25,850 nucleotides of DNA from DASSBR01 sp035708085 (GTDB lineage Bacteria > Pseudomonadota > Gammaproteobacteria > Natronospirales > DASSBR01), in NCBI GenBank assembly GCA_035708085.1, contig DASSTE010000010.1:1-25850 (forward strand), in the 5' to 3' direction. The position numbers and the translations under genes were made by a program. Below, one piece after another: positions 8,646-16,293 of the stretch. The first letter of the stretch is position 1, and each line of letters starts with the position of its first letter. The notes beneath the pieces were generated by a model. The model saw only the letters and a list, made by a program, of their open reading frames with translations. It searched no databases and was not told the DNA's origin.

Positions 8646-9962
8646 ATGCGGCTATTTGTCCTCTTAGCGACCATCATCCTGGCTACCGCTGCCGTTGCTT
8701 ATGGTCCAGCACCACGAACCGGCGGCGAAGCCGCGGTGATCACGATCGACGGCCCGATCGGCCCCGCCACCAGCGACTACGTTGACAGCGCGCTCAAGCA
8801 GGCCGCTGCACGGCATGCGCACGTCGTCATTCTCACGCTCGATACGCCTGGCGGCCTCGCTACCGCCATGCGCGACATCATTCAGCACATTCTCGCCTCG
8901 CCGGTGCCGGTCGTCGGCTATGTCGCGCCCGAAGGCGCGCGGGCGGCGAGCGCCGGCACCTACATTCTTTATGCGACCGACATTGCGGCGATGGCGCCGA
9001 CCACCAATCTCGGCGCGGCGACGCCGGTGCCGCTGATGGGCAGCGAAAAGGCGCCGTCGCAAAATCTCACAGCCGAGCAGCGCAAGGTGCTCAACGATTC
9101 GATCGCCTACATTCGCGCGCTGGCGCAAAAGCGCGGCCGCAACGCAGACTGGGCGGAAAAGGCGGTGCGCGAAGCCGCCAGTCTGCCCGCTGAAGCCGCG
9201 CTCAAGAAGCACGTCGTCGACCTGGTCGCGCCATCGATCGGCGCCCTGCTCGTGGCGATCGACGGGCGCCGCGTCACAACTGACGGCCGGACCGTCGTGC
9301 TGCATACCCGCAACCTCGCGATTCGCCCGATTGAGCCGAACTGGCGCACCCAGTTCCTCAGTGTGATTACCAACCCGACGCTGGCCTACCTGCTGTTTCT
9401 CGGCGGCATTCTCGGCATCATCATCGAAGCGACGCACCCCGGGTTGATCTTTCCCGGCGTGGTGGGCGCGATCTGCCTGCTGATCGGGCTGTTCGCTTTC
9501 CAGATTTTGCCCGTCAACTATGCCGGCCTCGCGCTGATCGTCCTCGGCGTCGGGCTGATGGCCGCCGAAGCCTTCGTCACCAGCTTCGGCAGCCTCGGGG
9601 TAGGCGGCGTCGCCGCCTTCGTGATCGGCTCGGTGCTGTTGATGAATACGCACGCACCCGGCTTCACCATCCGGCTGTCGGTAATCGTCGGCGTCGCCGC
9701 TGCGGTCAGCATCTGCCTGTTGTTGCTGATAACATTCGCAGTGCGGGCGCACCGGCGCAAAGTGGTAACCGGTGCCGAGGAAATGATCGGTGCGATCGCG
9801 CTGCCGGTGAAAGCATTTAGCGGCACCGGACAGGTCCGCGTGCATGGTGAAATCTGGCGGGCGCGCTCGACCAGCCGTGTCGGTAAAGATCAGCAAGTGA
9901 AGGTGGTCGCGATGAATGGCTTGACGCTCGACGTTGAGCCCGTCGATGAGCTGAAGGGATAA
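8646..9962 (+). CDS. NfeD family membrane-bound serine protease (long form, ClpP-like)
   Basis: 438 residues from ATG 8646; GTG two codons earlier (8640) is an alternative, and ribosome sites are weak for both. A signal or anchor segment (MRLFVLLATIIL) precedes a ClpP/SppA-fold domain with GPIGPATSDYVD, LDTPGG at 66-70 and the probable nucleophile Ser102 in AASAGTYI; Lys147 in RKVLND is the likely partner of a Ser-Lys dyad. Four to five hydrophobic segments follow (about 238-365), then a C-terminal OB-fold NfeD domain (EEMIGAIALPVKAFSGTGQVRVHGEIW). Archaeal relatives cleave stomatin C-termini. The slipin gene lies next on the same strand, supporting a protease-substrate pair in membrane quality control or microdomains. 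Confidence 0.92.
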   Translation: MRLFVLLATIILATAAVAYGPAPRTGGEAAVITIDGPIGPATSDYVDSALKQAAARHAHVVILTLDTPGGLATAMRDIIQHILASPVPVVGYVAPEGARAASAGTYILYATDIAAMAPTTNLGAATPVPLMGSEKAPSQNLTAEQRKVLNDSIAYIRALAQKRGRNADWAEKAVREAASLPAEAALKKHVVDLVAPSIGALLVAIDGRRVTTDGRTVVLHTRNLAIRPIEPNWRTQFLSVITNPTLAYLLFLGGILGIIIEATHPGLIFPGVVGAICLLIGLFAFQILPVNYAGLALIVLGVGLMAAEAFVTSFGSLGVGGVAAFVIGSVLLMNTHAPGFTIRLSVIVGVAAAVSICLLLLITFAVRAHRRKVVTGAEEMIGAIALPVKAFSGTGQVRVHGEIWRARSTSRVGKDQQVKVVAMNGLTLDVEPVDELKG

Positions 9963-9972
9963 ATTTCTTGCC

Positions 9973-9993
9973 CCTTCTCCCTCAGGGAGAAGG
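9973..9993. repeat. Palindromic repeat, CCTTCTCCCT arm
   Basis: Perfect 10-bp arms CCTTCTCCCT and AGGGAGAAGG around a single C. First of five related palindromes in this window; followed by TTGGGATGAGGG, a common tail of this repeat class. It sits 10 bp after the nfeD stop and could attenuate transcription into the slipin gene. Confidence 0.8.
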
Positions 9994-10031
9994 TTGGGAT
10001 GAGGGAGAGTTGATCCGATCCCCTCAGCCTG

Positions 10032-10052
10032 CCCTCTCCCTCAGGGAGAGGG
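10032..10052. repeat. Palindromic repeat, CCCTCTCCCT arm
   Basis: Perfect arms CCCTCTCCCT and AGGGAGAGGG around a single C, 38 bp after the copy at 9973. The spacer contains GATGAGGG and CCCTCAGCC, partly complementary, so the two copies form a doublet. It ends 9 bp before the slipin ribosome site. Confidence 0.8.
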
Positions 10053-10061
10053 TTATCAATC

Positions 10062-10067
10062 AGGAGG
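10062..10067 (+). promoter_or_regulatory. Strong Shine-Dalgarno of the slipin gene
   Basis: AGGAGG placed six bases before ATG 10074; it fixes the start and shows independent strong initiation despite the repeat doublet just upstream. Confidence 0.8.
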
Positions 10068-10073
10068 TCCGCC

Positions 10074-10832
10074 ATGTGGGTTGGAATTGCCGTCGCGGTT
10101 GCGCTGTTTCTGCTGTTGCTGTTCAGCGCGATCAACATCCTGCGCGAATACGAGCGCGGGGTCGTGTTCTTTCTGGGCCGGTTCTACGGCGTCAAGGGCC
10201 CGGGCATCATCATCGTGGTTCCGGTCATTCAGCAACTGGTGCGGGTCGATCTGCGCACTGTCGTCTTCGACGTGCCGCCGCAGGATGTCATCTCGCGCGA
10301 CAACGTCTCGGTGAAGGTCAATGCGGTGATTTATTTCCGCGTGGTAGACCCCGAACGCGCTGTCATCCAGATTGCCAATTATTACGAGGCGACCAGCCAG
10401 CTGGCGCAGACCACGCTGCGCTCGGTGCTTGGCCAGCACGATCTCGACGACATGCTCGCCGAGCGCGACAAGCTTAACGTCGACATCCAGACGATCCTCG
10501 ATGAACACACCGATCCATGGGGCGTGAAAGTCACCAACGTCGAGATCAAGCAGGTCGACCTGGACGAAAACATGGTGCGCGCGATTGCGCGCCAGGCGGA
10601 GGCCGAGCGTTCGCGGCGCGCCAAAGTCATTAACGCGAAGGGCGAACTGCAGGCATCGAAGCAGTTGATGGAGGCGGCGCAGACACTGGTGCAGCAGCCA
10701 CAGGCTATTCAGTTGCGCTATCTGCAGACGCTGGTTGAAATCGCGCACGACAACAGTTCTGTTATCGTGTTCCCATTGCCGATGGATCTGATCGAGCCGT
10801 TGCTGGAAAAACTAAAGACTAAAGATATTTAA
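10074..10832 (+). CDS. Slipin (stomatin-like SPFH/band 7 membrane protein)
   Basis: 252 residues. One N-terminal membrane segment (MWVGIAVAVALFLLLLFSAI) is followed by the SPFH domain: REYERGVVFFLGRFYGVKGPG, VDLRTVVFDVPPQDVISRDNVSVKVNAVIYFRV, and a helical part with VTNVEIKQVDL and RQAEAERSRRAKVI, all typical of bacterial slipins. These proteins oligomerise on the cytoplasmic membrane and organise lipid microdomains. The short hydrophobic C-terminus (SSVIVFPLPMDL) resembles the stomatin region cut by NfeD proteases. The nfeD gene lies 111 bp upstream on the same strand, the widespread nfeD-slipin arrangement. Likely one unit, although the gap holds two palindromes. Confidence 0.93.
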   Translation: MWVGIAVAVALFLLLLFSAINILREYERGVVFFLGRFYGVKGPGIIIVVPVIQQLVRVDLRTVVFDVPPQDVISRDNVSVKVNAVIYFRVVDPERAVIQIANYYEATSQLAQTTLRSVLGQHDLDDMLAERDKLNVDIQTILDEHTDPWGVKVTNVEIKQVDLDENMVRAIARQAEAERSRRAKVINAKGELQASKQLMEAAQTLVQQPQAIQLRYLQTLVEIAHDNSSVIVFPLPMDLIEPLLEKLKTKDI

Positions 10833-10853
10833 ATTTCAAGGGGTTAAATAATA

Positions 10854-12728
10854 ATGTACAAGCAAATTATCACGCTTGCCGTTGTGCTTGCGGCGGCCCT
10901 TGCGGCGCCCGTTGCTCAAGCGGCGCCGACCGCCCCGCCTCCGGTCAAACTGACGGTCGATCTGACCGACGCAGTCCGCGCGATTTACCACGTCAAGATG
11001 ACGATTCCGGTCGCGCCCGGGCCGCTGACGCTGGTCTATCCGAAATGGATTCCGGGCGATCACGCGCCTACCGGGCCGCTGCCGCACATGGCCGGCCTCG
11101 TCTTTGAGGCGAACGGCAAGCAGCTCGACTGGCATCGCGACCCCGTCAAGATGTACGCGTTTCATCTGACGGTGCCGAAAGGCATTAATACGCTGGATGT
11201 GTCGATGGACATGGTCGGCATGCACAACGTCGATCCGTACCTCGCGGACATGGCATGGAACAGCGTGCTGCTCTACCCGGCAGGCAAGCCGATCGCTGAT
11301 TTGAGCTACCAGGCGAACCTCAAGCTGCCCACCGGCTGGAAGTTCGCCACCGCCCTCGCCCCCACCGGCAACGACGACAACATCGTGCATTTCGCGGCGG
11401 TGCCGCTGAACACGCTGGTCGATTCGCCGGTCATGGCCGGCATGTATTACCGACGCATCCGCCTCGACACTGCGCCGCGTGTAACGCTAGACCTGTTCGC
11501 CGACACCAGGGCGCTGCTGAATACGCTCAGCGGCAAGCAGATCGCGGCCTACAAGAAGCTGCCCGAGCAGATGTACGCGTTGTTCGGTAGCCATCATTAC
11601 GATCATTACGATTTCCTGATGGCGATCAGCGACAACGTCGGCAACGGCCTTGAGCATCATCAATCGAGCGAAGACGGCGGCGGCGCACAATACTTCTCCA
11701 ACTCGCAGCGCTTCCTCGCCGGCGCCGACCTGCTGACGCACGAATATACGCACTCGTGGAACGGCAAGTTCCTGCGCCCGAAGGGTCTCGCCACACGCGA
11801 CTACCAGCAGCCGATGCAGGACAAGCTGCTGTGGGTCTACGAGGGCCTGACGCAATATATCGGCGATGTGATGGCGGCGCGTATCGGCTTGCGGACGCCC
11901 GACGAGTTCCGCCAGCAGCTGGCTCACATCGCGGCCGTAATGGATCATCGCACCGGACGCACCTGGCGCAATCTTGAAGACACCGCCGTCGCGGGGCCGC
12001 TGCGTTTCGTGACGCCGCGCGGCTGGGCGAACTACAAGCGCATCTCCGGCATAGACTTCTACACGGAAGGCGTGCTGGTCTGGTTGGACGTCGACACCAA
12101 GATCCGCGAGCTGAGCCACGACAAGCACTCGCTGAACGACTTTTGCAGGCTGTTTTACGGTATCGATAACGGTAGCTGGCAGACGATCCCGTACACCTTC
12201 GACGACCTTGTCGCCGCGCTCAACAAGGTGCAACCCTACGATTGGGCGGGCTTCCTGCACCATCTCCTCGACCGCACCGGCCGCGGTGCGCCGCTCGACG
12301 GCGTGACCCGCAGCGGCTGGAAGCTGACCTACACCGACACGCCGTCAGATTATGCCAAGGCGATCCACAACCGCGGCAAGCAGCAGACGCTCAACATGAT
12401 GTTCTCGATCGGCCTCAAGCTGGACGGCGACGGCAAGGTCAGCGACGTGCTGTGGAACGGCCCGGCATTCAAGGCGGGGCTCGGCGCCGGCATGACCATC
12501 GCCGCCGTCAACGGCATGCAGTTCACGCCGGAGGTGCTGAAGCGCGCCATCGTCGTGGCCAGGCAGGAGGATGACGCGCCGATCAAGCTGCTGGTCAAAA
12601 ACCAGAACTGGTTCGTCACCTACGACGTGGATTACCACGATGGCCTGCGCTACCCGCACCTGGAGCGGAATAAGGGCCAGCCGGATTACCTGAGCGAAAT
12701 CATCGCGCCGATGCCGGTCAGAAAATGA
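10854..12728 (+). CDS. M61 family metallopeptidase with PDZ domain (glycyl aminopeptidase-like)
   Basis: 624 residues. A signal peptide (MYKQIITLAVVLAAALAAPVAQA) indicates export to the periplasm. The N-terminal beta domain contains LVYPKWIPGDHAPTGP, an M61 signature. The zinc motif HEYTH is at residues 296-300, followed by SWNGKFLRP, and the third ligand is probably the Glu in WVYEGLTQYIGD near residue 329. A PDZ-like domain spans about 490-600 (SIGLKLDGDGKVSDVLWNGPAFKAGLGAGMTIAAVNG). The family type enzyme, from Sphingomonas, releases N-terminal glycine or alanine; physiological substrates are largely unknown. ATG 10854 follows AAGGGG by ten bases, 21 bp after the slipin stop, so cotranscription with that gene is plausible. 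A repeat doublet lies downstream. Confidence 0.93.
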   Translation: MYKQIITLAVVLAAALAAPVAQAAPTAPPPVKLTVDLTDAVRAIYHVKMTIPVAPGPLTLVYPKWIPGDHAPTGPLPHMAGLVFEANGKQLDWHRDPVKMYAFHLTVPKGINTLDVSMDMVGMHNVDPYLADMAWNSVLLYPAGKPIADLSYQANLKLPTGWKFATALAPTGNDDNIVHFAAVPLNTLVDSPVMAGMYYRRIRLDTAPRVTLDLFADTRALLNTLSGKQIAAYKKLPEQMYALFGSHHYDHYDFLMAISDNVGNGLEHHQSSEDGGGAQYFSNSQRFLAGADLLTHEYTHSWNGKFLRPKGLATRDYQQPMQDKLLWVYEGLTQYIGDVMAARIGLRTPDEFRQQLAHIAAVMDHRTGRTWRNLEDTAVAGPLRFVTPRGWANYKRISGIDFYTEGVLVWLDVDTKIRELSHDKHSLNDFCRLFYGIDNGSWQTIPYTFDDLVAALNKVQPYDWAGFLHHLLDRTGRGAPLDGVTRSGWKLTYTDTPSDYAKAIHNRGKQQTLNMMFSIGLKLDGDGKVSDVLWNGPAFKAGLGAGMTIAAVNGMQFTPEVLKRAIVVARQEDDAPIKLLVKNQNWFVTYDVDYHDGLRYPHLERNKGQPDYLSEIIAPMPVRK

Positions 12729-12753
12729 AAAGCTGCCGGCGCCATTTCTGGCA

Positions 12754-12774
12754 CCCTCTCCCTCAGGGAGAGAG
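12754..12774. repeat. Palindromic repeat, CCCTCTCCCT arm (one mismatch)
   Basis: Arms CCCTCTCCCT and AGGGAGAGAG around a C, one mismatch. With the copy at 12815 it forms a second doublet in the gap between the M61 and sigma-factor genes; GGTGAGGGG and CCCCTCATCC in the spacer are also complementary, so the whole 12754-12835 stretch can fold into one long structure that may end M61 transcription. Confidence 0.75.
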
Positions 12775-12814
12775 CTGGGGTGAGGGGAACCTGATTAACT
12801 CCCCCTCATCCTGA

Positions 12815-12835
12815 CCTTCTCCCTGAGGGAGAAGG
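12815..12835. repeat. Palindromic repeat, CCTTCTCCCT arm
   Basis: Perfect arms CCTTCTCCCT and AGGGAGAAGG around a G; second member of the 12754-12835 doublet. It ends about 50 bp before the sigma-factor start, leaving a short stretch (12836-12884) for that operon's promoter unless the promoter lies further upstream. Confidence 0.8.
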
Positions 12836-12884
12836 GATAAAGGCACTCTCTAAACCTTTTCGCCTCGAGCCGCATCCAATTGGC

Positions 12885-13433
12885 ATGGAACTCGTGACGA
12901 CGGCCCAACCCGCTGACCATAGTGTCATTCCCCTCGAAGCGGGCCTGGTGGCGCGCGCCCGCAAAGGCGACGCGCGCGCCTTCGAGCAGCTCTACCGCCG
13001 CCACGCCGGGCGGGTTTATGCCGTCTGCCTGCGGCTGTCGGGTAACCGGGCCCATGCCGAGGAGTTCACCCAGGACGCTTTCGTCAAGGCGTGGCAGTCA
13101 CTGGCCGCGTTCCGCGGCGACAGCGGCTTCGGGACCTGGCTGCACCGCATCGCGGTCAATACGACGCTGGCGCATTTTCGCCGCAATGCGAAGTACGTGG
13201 ATGTGCCGACGCCCGTCGAAGACGAGGCGCCGGACGAAGAGCCGGGAACGATGCTGGATCTGGAAGGCGCTATCGCGCAACTGCCCGACGGCGCGCGCGA
13301 GGTCTTCGTCCTGCACGACGTCGAAGGTTACAAGCACGACGAAATCGCGTCCCTGGTGGGCATTTCCGACGGCACTTCCAAGGCGCAACTGCATAGGGCG
13401 CGCAAGCTGTTGCGTGCGAGGTTGACGAGATGA
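12885..13433 (+). CDS. RNA polymerase ECF-type sigma factor
   Basis: 182 residues. Region 2 is clear (AFEQLYRRHAGRVYAVCLRL, then EEFTQDAFVKAWQSLAAFRG and GFGTWLHRIAVNTTLAHFRR), and region 4 carries the helix-turn-helix (LPDGAREVFVLHDVEGYKHDEIASLVGISDGTSKAQLHRARKLLR). An acidic linker joins them (VEDEAPDEEPG), with no region 3, as in ECF factors. It directs RNA polymerase to a special promoter set, usually in response to envelope or other stress. The stop overlaps the next gene (ATGA), and a DUF4097 gene follows, a combination often found in Xanthomonadales-type genomes. Its target promoter could not be identified upstream of itself. ATG 12885 is used; no strong ribosome site is visible. Confidence 0.93.
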   Translation: MELVTTAQPADHSVIPLEAGLVARARKGDARAFEQLYRRHAGRVYAVCLRLSGNRAHAEEFTQDAFVKAWQSLAAFRGDSGFGTWLHRIAVNTTLAHFRRNAKYVDVPTPVEDEAPDEEPGTMLDLEGAIAQLPDGAREVFVLHDVEGYKHDEIASLVGISDGTSKAQLHRARKLLRARLTR

Positions 13434-13843
13434 ACGACGAAAGACTGCAACAAATGGTGGATGCGCTGCCGCGGCGCATCGAGCCCGGCCACGATCTGTG
13501 GCCGGGCATTGAAGCACGGCTCGGGCAATCGCAGCGCGAGCGGACACCGCTGGCCGGCCTGGCCGCCGCCGTGCTGGTCGCTGCCTGTGCACTCGGCGTT
13601 ATCTTCGGCCTGAACGGACGACCCTCGGGCGGCTTCACAGCCGCGACTACTGCTCATTCAAACGCTGTGCTCGCCAAGAACATCCAAGTAGTGGATCAGG
13701 CCATTGCACAGGTTCGCGATGCGTTGCAGCGCGACCCGACGAGCCCGGCCCTGCAGGATCTGCTGCTGCAAGCCTATTCCGAAAAGAACCGGCTGACGAT
13801 TCAGCAGACGGAACTTGAATTAACCAGGAGTTACACATCATGA
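13430..13843 (+). CDS. Small membrane protein, putative anti-sigma factor
   Basis: 137 residues, not recognised as a named family. An N-terminal cytoplasmic stretch of about 40 residues (MNDERLQQMVDALPRRIEPGHDLWPGIEARLGQ) precedes one membrane span (LAGLAAAVLVAACALGVIFGL, about 42-63) and a C-terminal part rich in helix-forming residues (VVDQAIAQVRDALQRDPTSPALQDLLLQAYSEKNRLTIQQTELELT). No zinc-binding HxxxCxxC motif is present, unlike ZAS-type anti-sigma factors. Its four-base overlaps with the sigma gene before it and the DUF4097 gene after it, plus the single-pass topology, suggest that it holds the sigma factor at the membrane; this is inference from position. Confidence 0.8.
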   Translation: MNDERLQQMVDALPRRIEPGHDLWPGIEARLGQSQRERTPLAGLAAAVLVAACALGVIFGLNGRPSGGFTAATTAHSNAVLAKNIQVVDQAIAQVRDALQRDPTSPALQDLLLQAYSEKNRLTIQQTELELTRSYTS

Positions 13844-14718
13844 AACGCATTTTTATCGGCCTTGCACTGCTGGCCATCGCCGTGGCACCGGCTTTTGCCG
13901 CGACATCGGTAGATGTCACGCGTGCTGCGACGCCGAAAGCGTCGGTGCACATCGACAACATCGCCGGCAAGGTGACGATCGTCGGCTGGGACAAGAACAG
14001 CGTGCACGTCACCGGCGATCTCGGTTCCCCGGACCGGCATCTGAAGGTGACGGGCGACAAGGATGACATCGACATCCACGTCCAGTATCCGCAACATGGC
14101 AACATCAACGGCGGCGCCGTGCTGGTCGTGCATCTGCCGCGTGCAAGCGCGGTCGAGGCGAGTACTGTCAGCGCGCCGCTGATCGTCAGAGACGTAGTCG
14201 GATCACAGCACCTGAAAAGTGTGAGCGGTGACATCACGCTGCAATCGAAATCGCCGGAAATCAGCGCCGAAAGCGTCAGCGGCCGCGTTGAGGTAACGGG
14301 CTCCGCGCCGCATGCCCACGTGGAGGCCAGCGGCGTCAGCGGCGACATCCGCGTGACCGATGTCGACGGCGAGTTGCGCGGCAAGAGCGTCAGCGGCAAC
14401 GTGAGCGCGACACACAGCCGCCTGCAGCGCGCGGAGATGGGTTCGACTTCCGGCGACCTGACGTACAGCGGCTCGTTGGAAAAAGGCGGCGTCTATGAAT
14501 TCCACGTCACCAGCGGCAACATCACGCTGGACCTTCCAACGAAGCCCGATGCGGAATTCGACATCAGCTCCTTCAGCGGCGAAATCCGCAACGACTTCGG
14601 TCCGCAAGCGCAGCGCACCAGCGAGTATGGCCCGGGATACGAGTTGCATTTCACCAGCGGCAGCGGCAGCGCACATGTGCGTGCGGAAAGCCTCAGCGGC
14701 GATGTAGACCTGCGATAA
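13840..14718 (+). CDS. DUF4097 family beta-strand-repeat protein, exported
   Basis: 292 residues. The signal peptide MKRIFIGLALLAIAVAPAFA is followed by a repetitive beta-helix-like body with recurring SVSGDI, SVSGRV, GVSGDI, SVSGNV, STSGDL, HVTSGNI, SFSGEI and SLSGDV units roughly every 20-25 residues. This is the DUF4097 (adhesin-like) pattern, thought to form a stacked beta-structure in the periplasm or at the surface; no enzymatic residues are evident and the molecular role is unknown. The ATG overlaps the previous stop (ATGA) and has CCAGGAG nine bases upstream. As the last gene of the sigma/anti-sigma operon it may be the envelope sensor or a regulated effector. A large palindrome follows the stop. 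Confidence 0.9.
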   Translation: MKRIFIGLALLAIAVAPAFAATSVDVTRAATPKASVHIDNIAGKVTIVGWDKNSVHVTGDLGSPDRHLKVTGDKDDIDIHVQYPQHGNINGGAVLVVHLPRASAVEASTVSAPLIVRDVVGSQHLKSVSGDITLQSKSPEISAESVSGRVEVTGSAPHAHVEASGVSGDIRVTDVDGELRGKSVSGNVSATHSRLQRAEMGSTSGDLTYSGSLEKGGVYEFHVTSGNITLDLPTKPDAEFDISSFSGEIRNDFGPQAQRTSEYGPGYELHFTSGSGSAHVRAESLSGDVDLR

Positions 14719-14721
14719 ATA

Positions 14722-14785
14722 AATGTAGGCCGGCATAAGCGCAGCGTTGCCGGCAACGGCCTGCGGCCTTATGCCGGCCTACATT
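14722..14785. terminator. Large palindrome between convergent genes, likely bidirectional terminator or REP-type repeat
   Basis: Perfect 18-bp arms begin AATGTAGGCCGG (14722-14739) and end GGCCTACATT (14768-14785). The 28-bp centre holds the 14-bp palindrome CGTTGCCGGCAACG (14744-14757) flanked by GCAG and CTGC, so a branched or cruciform structure is possible. It sits 4 bp before the mazG stop and 3 bp after the DUF4097 stop. There is no long T tract, so ordinary intrinsic termination is not assured. Confidence 0.7.
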
Positions 14786-14789
14786 GATC

Positions 14790-15560
14790 CTATTCTCGCC
14801 TCTTCGCTTCCACCCAAAGCGCATCCATCGCCTCAAGACCCACGTCTTCGGGCCGCTCCCCACGCGCCGCAAGCCCGGCTTCAATCGCCTCAAATCGCCG
14901 GATGAATTTGCGATTGGTGCCGCGCAACGCCTGTTCGGGATCGACATCCAGATGCCGCGCAAGATTGGCGACCGCGAACAACACGTCGCCCAATTCATCC
15001 TCAATCCGCGCCTTCGCCGCGTCCTGCTCAATTTCCGCTTTGACTTCGTCCAGCTCCTCGTGAATCTTTGCCAGCACCGGCTCGATCGCATTCCAGTCAA
15101 AGCCGACGCGCGACGCGCGCTTTTGCAACTTCACGGCGCGTGTCAATGCCGGCAGCGTCGCCGCCACACCTGCCAGGGCGCCTGCAGCGCCGCGCTCGGC
15201 AGCCTTCCGATCTTCCCAGGCGCGCGTCTGCGCTTCGGCGCTCTCGACGCTGTCATCGCCGAACACGTGTGGATGCCGTTGGATCAACTTGTCACACAGC
15301 CCGGCCGCGACCGCATCGAAATCAAACAGCCCGGCCTCTTCCGCCATGCGCGCGTGAAAAACGACTTGCAACAGCAGATCGCCCAGTTCGTCCCTGAGCG
15401 CCGCCGGATCATTCTGCTCGGCAGCCTCCGCGACTTCGTAGGCTTCCTCGACGGTATACGGCGCGATAGTCCGGAAAGTTTGTTCCCGATCCCACGGGCA
15501 GCCGGTTTCGGGGTCGCGCAGCGCGGCCATGATGTCGAGCAGTTTCTGCAGATCCGTCAC
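14790..15560 (-). CDS. mazG: Nucleoside triphosphate pyrophosphohydrolase MazG
   Basis: 256 residues with two MazG repeats. The first has GCPWDREQTFRTIAPYTVEEAYEVAEA and LRDELGDLLLQVVFHARMAEE (metal-binding Glu/Asp); the second has KIHEELDEVKAEIEQD and ELGDVLFAVANLARHLDVDPEQALRGTNRKF. The enzyme hydrolyses NTPs and dNTPs to monophosphates plus pyrophosphate, clearing abnormal nucleotides and, in E. coli, influencing ppGpp during starvation. The start is GTG, overlapping the stop of the NUDIX gene (GTGA), so the two nucleotide-processing genes are translationally coupled. Length and domain order match E. coli MazG. It converges on the DUF4097 operon across the palindrome at 14722-14785. Confidence 0.95.
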   Translation of the reverse strand: MTDLQKLLDIMAALRDPETGCPWDREQTFRTIAPYTVEEAYEVAEAAEQNDPAALRDELGDLLLQVVFHARMAEEAGLFDFDAVAAGLCDKLIQRHPHVFGDDSVESAEAQTRAWEDRKAAERGAAGALAGVAATLPALTRAVKLQKRASRVGFDWNAIEPVLAKIHEELDEVKAEIEQDAAKARIEDELGDVLFAVANLARHLDVDPEQALRGTNRKFIRRFEAIEAGLAARGERPEDVGLEAMDALWVEAKRRE

Positions 15561-16210
15561 GCCAGCAATCCGCAGAATTTCTGCAGTATGGCCGCGGTGG
15601 CGCCCCAGATCACCTCGCCTTCGTAGCTGACAACGTAATAGGCAACGCGGTGGCCGTTCAAATCCTTTTCCCGTCGCTCGAACGTCGACGAACGCAGCAG
15701 GTAATCGAGCGGCACTTCGAAGGCGGCGGCAACTTCGTGCGGGTCCGGCCTGAGCGGGCCGGGCTCGACCAGCCCCACGACCGGTGTAATGACGAAGTCG
15801 GTGATTGTGCGGTATGGGGCCAGGAAGCCGATCGGTTCGATCCGTTCGGCAGGTATTCCCAACTCCTCGTTCGACTCGCGCAACGCGGTGGCGACCGCGT
15901 CCGCATCTTCCGGCTCGGCACTGCCGCCCGGAAAGCTTACCTGGCCCGGATGGTCCGGCAGGTGCTCCGTCCTGCGCGTCAGCAGGACAGTCGGCACCGG
16001 TTCCCGGCGCACCAGCGGGACGAGCACGGCGGCGATGCGAGGCTCGCCTGCGCCCGCCGATTCAAACTCGGGCGGCAGATCGCGGTAGGCGCCGCCGTAA
16101 CCGACGATCGTCGGATCCGGCGGCGGACGAGTGTCCTTCAGGCGCGCACGCAGCTTCTCAATGAAGTCTTGTTTCCCGCCAGCTTCCGTATTGATATCAG
16201 TGGCTTGCAT
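15557..16210 (-). CDS. NUDIX hydrolase, coenzyme A pyrophosphatase type
   Basis: 217 residues. The CoA-specific signature LLTRRTEHLPDHPGQVSFPGG lies just before the NUDIX helix GGSAEPEDADAVATALRESNEELGI, whose REsNEE acidic residues bind Mg2+ or Mn2+. Members (NudL/YeaB, yeast Pcd1) cut CoA and its derivatives to 3',5'-ADP and acyl-phosphopantetheine. Usual GGKxDPxD is here GGSAEPED, a mild departure. ATG 16210 gives the family length of about 200; its ribosome site is weak. The last bases overlap the mazG start, which indicates a housekeeping pair. Substrate specificity is a family expectation. Confidence 0.92.
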   Translation of the reverse strand: MQATDINTEAGGKQDFIEKLRARLKDTRPPPDPTIVGYGGAYRDLPPEFESAGAGEPRIAAVLVPLVRREPVPTVLLTRRTEHLPDHPGQVSFPGGSAEPEDADAVATALRESNEELGIPAERIEPIGFLAPYRTITDFVITPVVGLVEPGPLRPDPHEVAAAFEVPLDYLLRSSTFERREKDLNGHRVAYYVVSYEGEVIWGATAAILQKFCGLLA

Positions 16211-16293
16211 TCATCCGTTAAGGTTAAATCTCGTCACCAGAGAAGGCCATTCTGGACCCCGGCCCCTGCCTTCGCTGGGGCGACGGAGTCTGA
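16211..16293. repeat. Intergenic gap with degenerate half of a CATTCCGG-type repeat
   Basis: 83 bp between fumC and the NUDIX gene. CCATTCTGGACCCC (16248-16261) and CCTTCGCTGGGGCGACGG (16269-16286) resemble, imperfectly, the two ends of the fuller element at 20690-20785. No promoter was recognised with confidence. Confidence 0.4.

Noticed and set aside
8664..9896. 410-codon minus-strand open frame opposite nfeD
   Set aside because: Composition is typical of antisense shadow frames, while the plus strand has a coherent NfeD protease with membrane spans.
9973..10052. CRISPR-like repeats in the nfeD-slipin gap
   Set aside because: Only two short palindromic units with a self-complementary spacer and no cas gene; they belong to a dispersed palindrome family.
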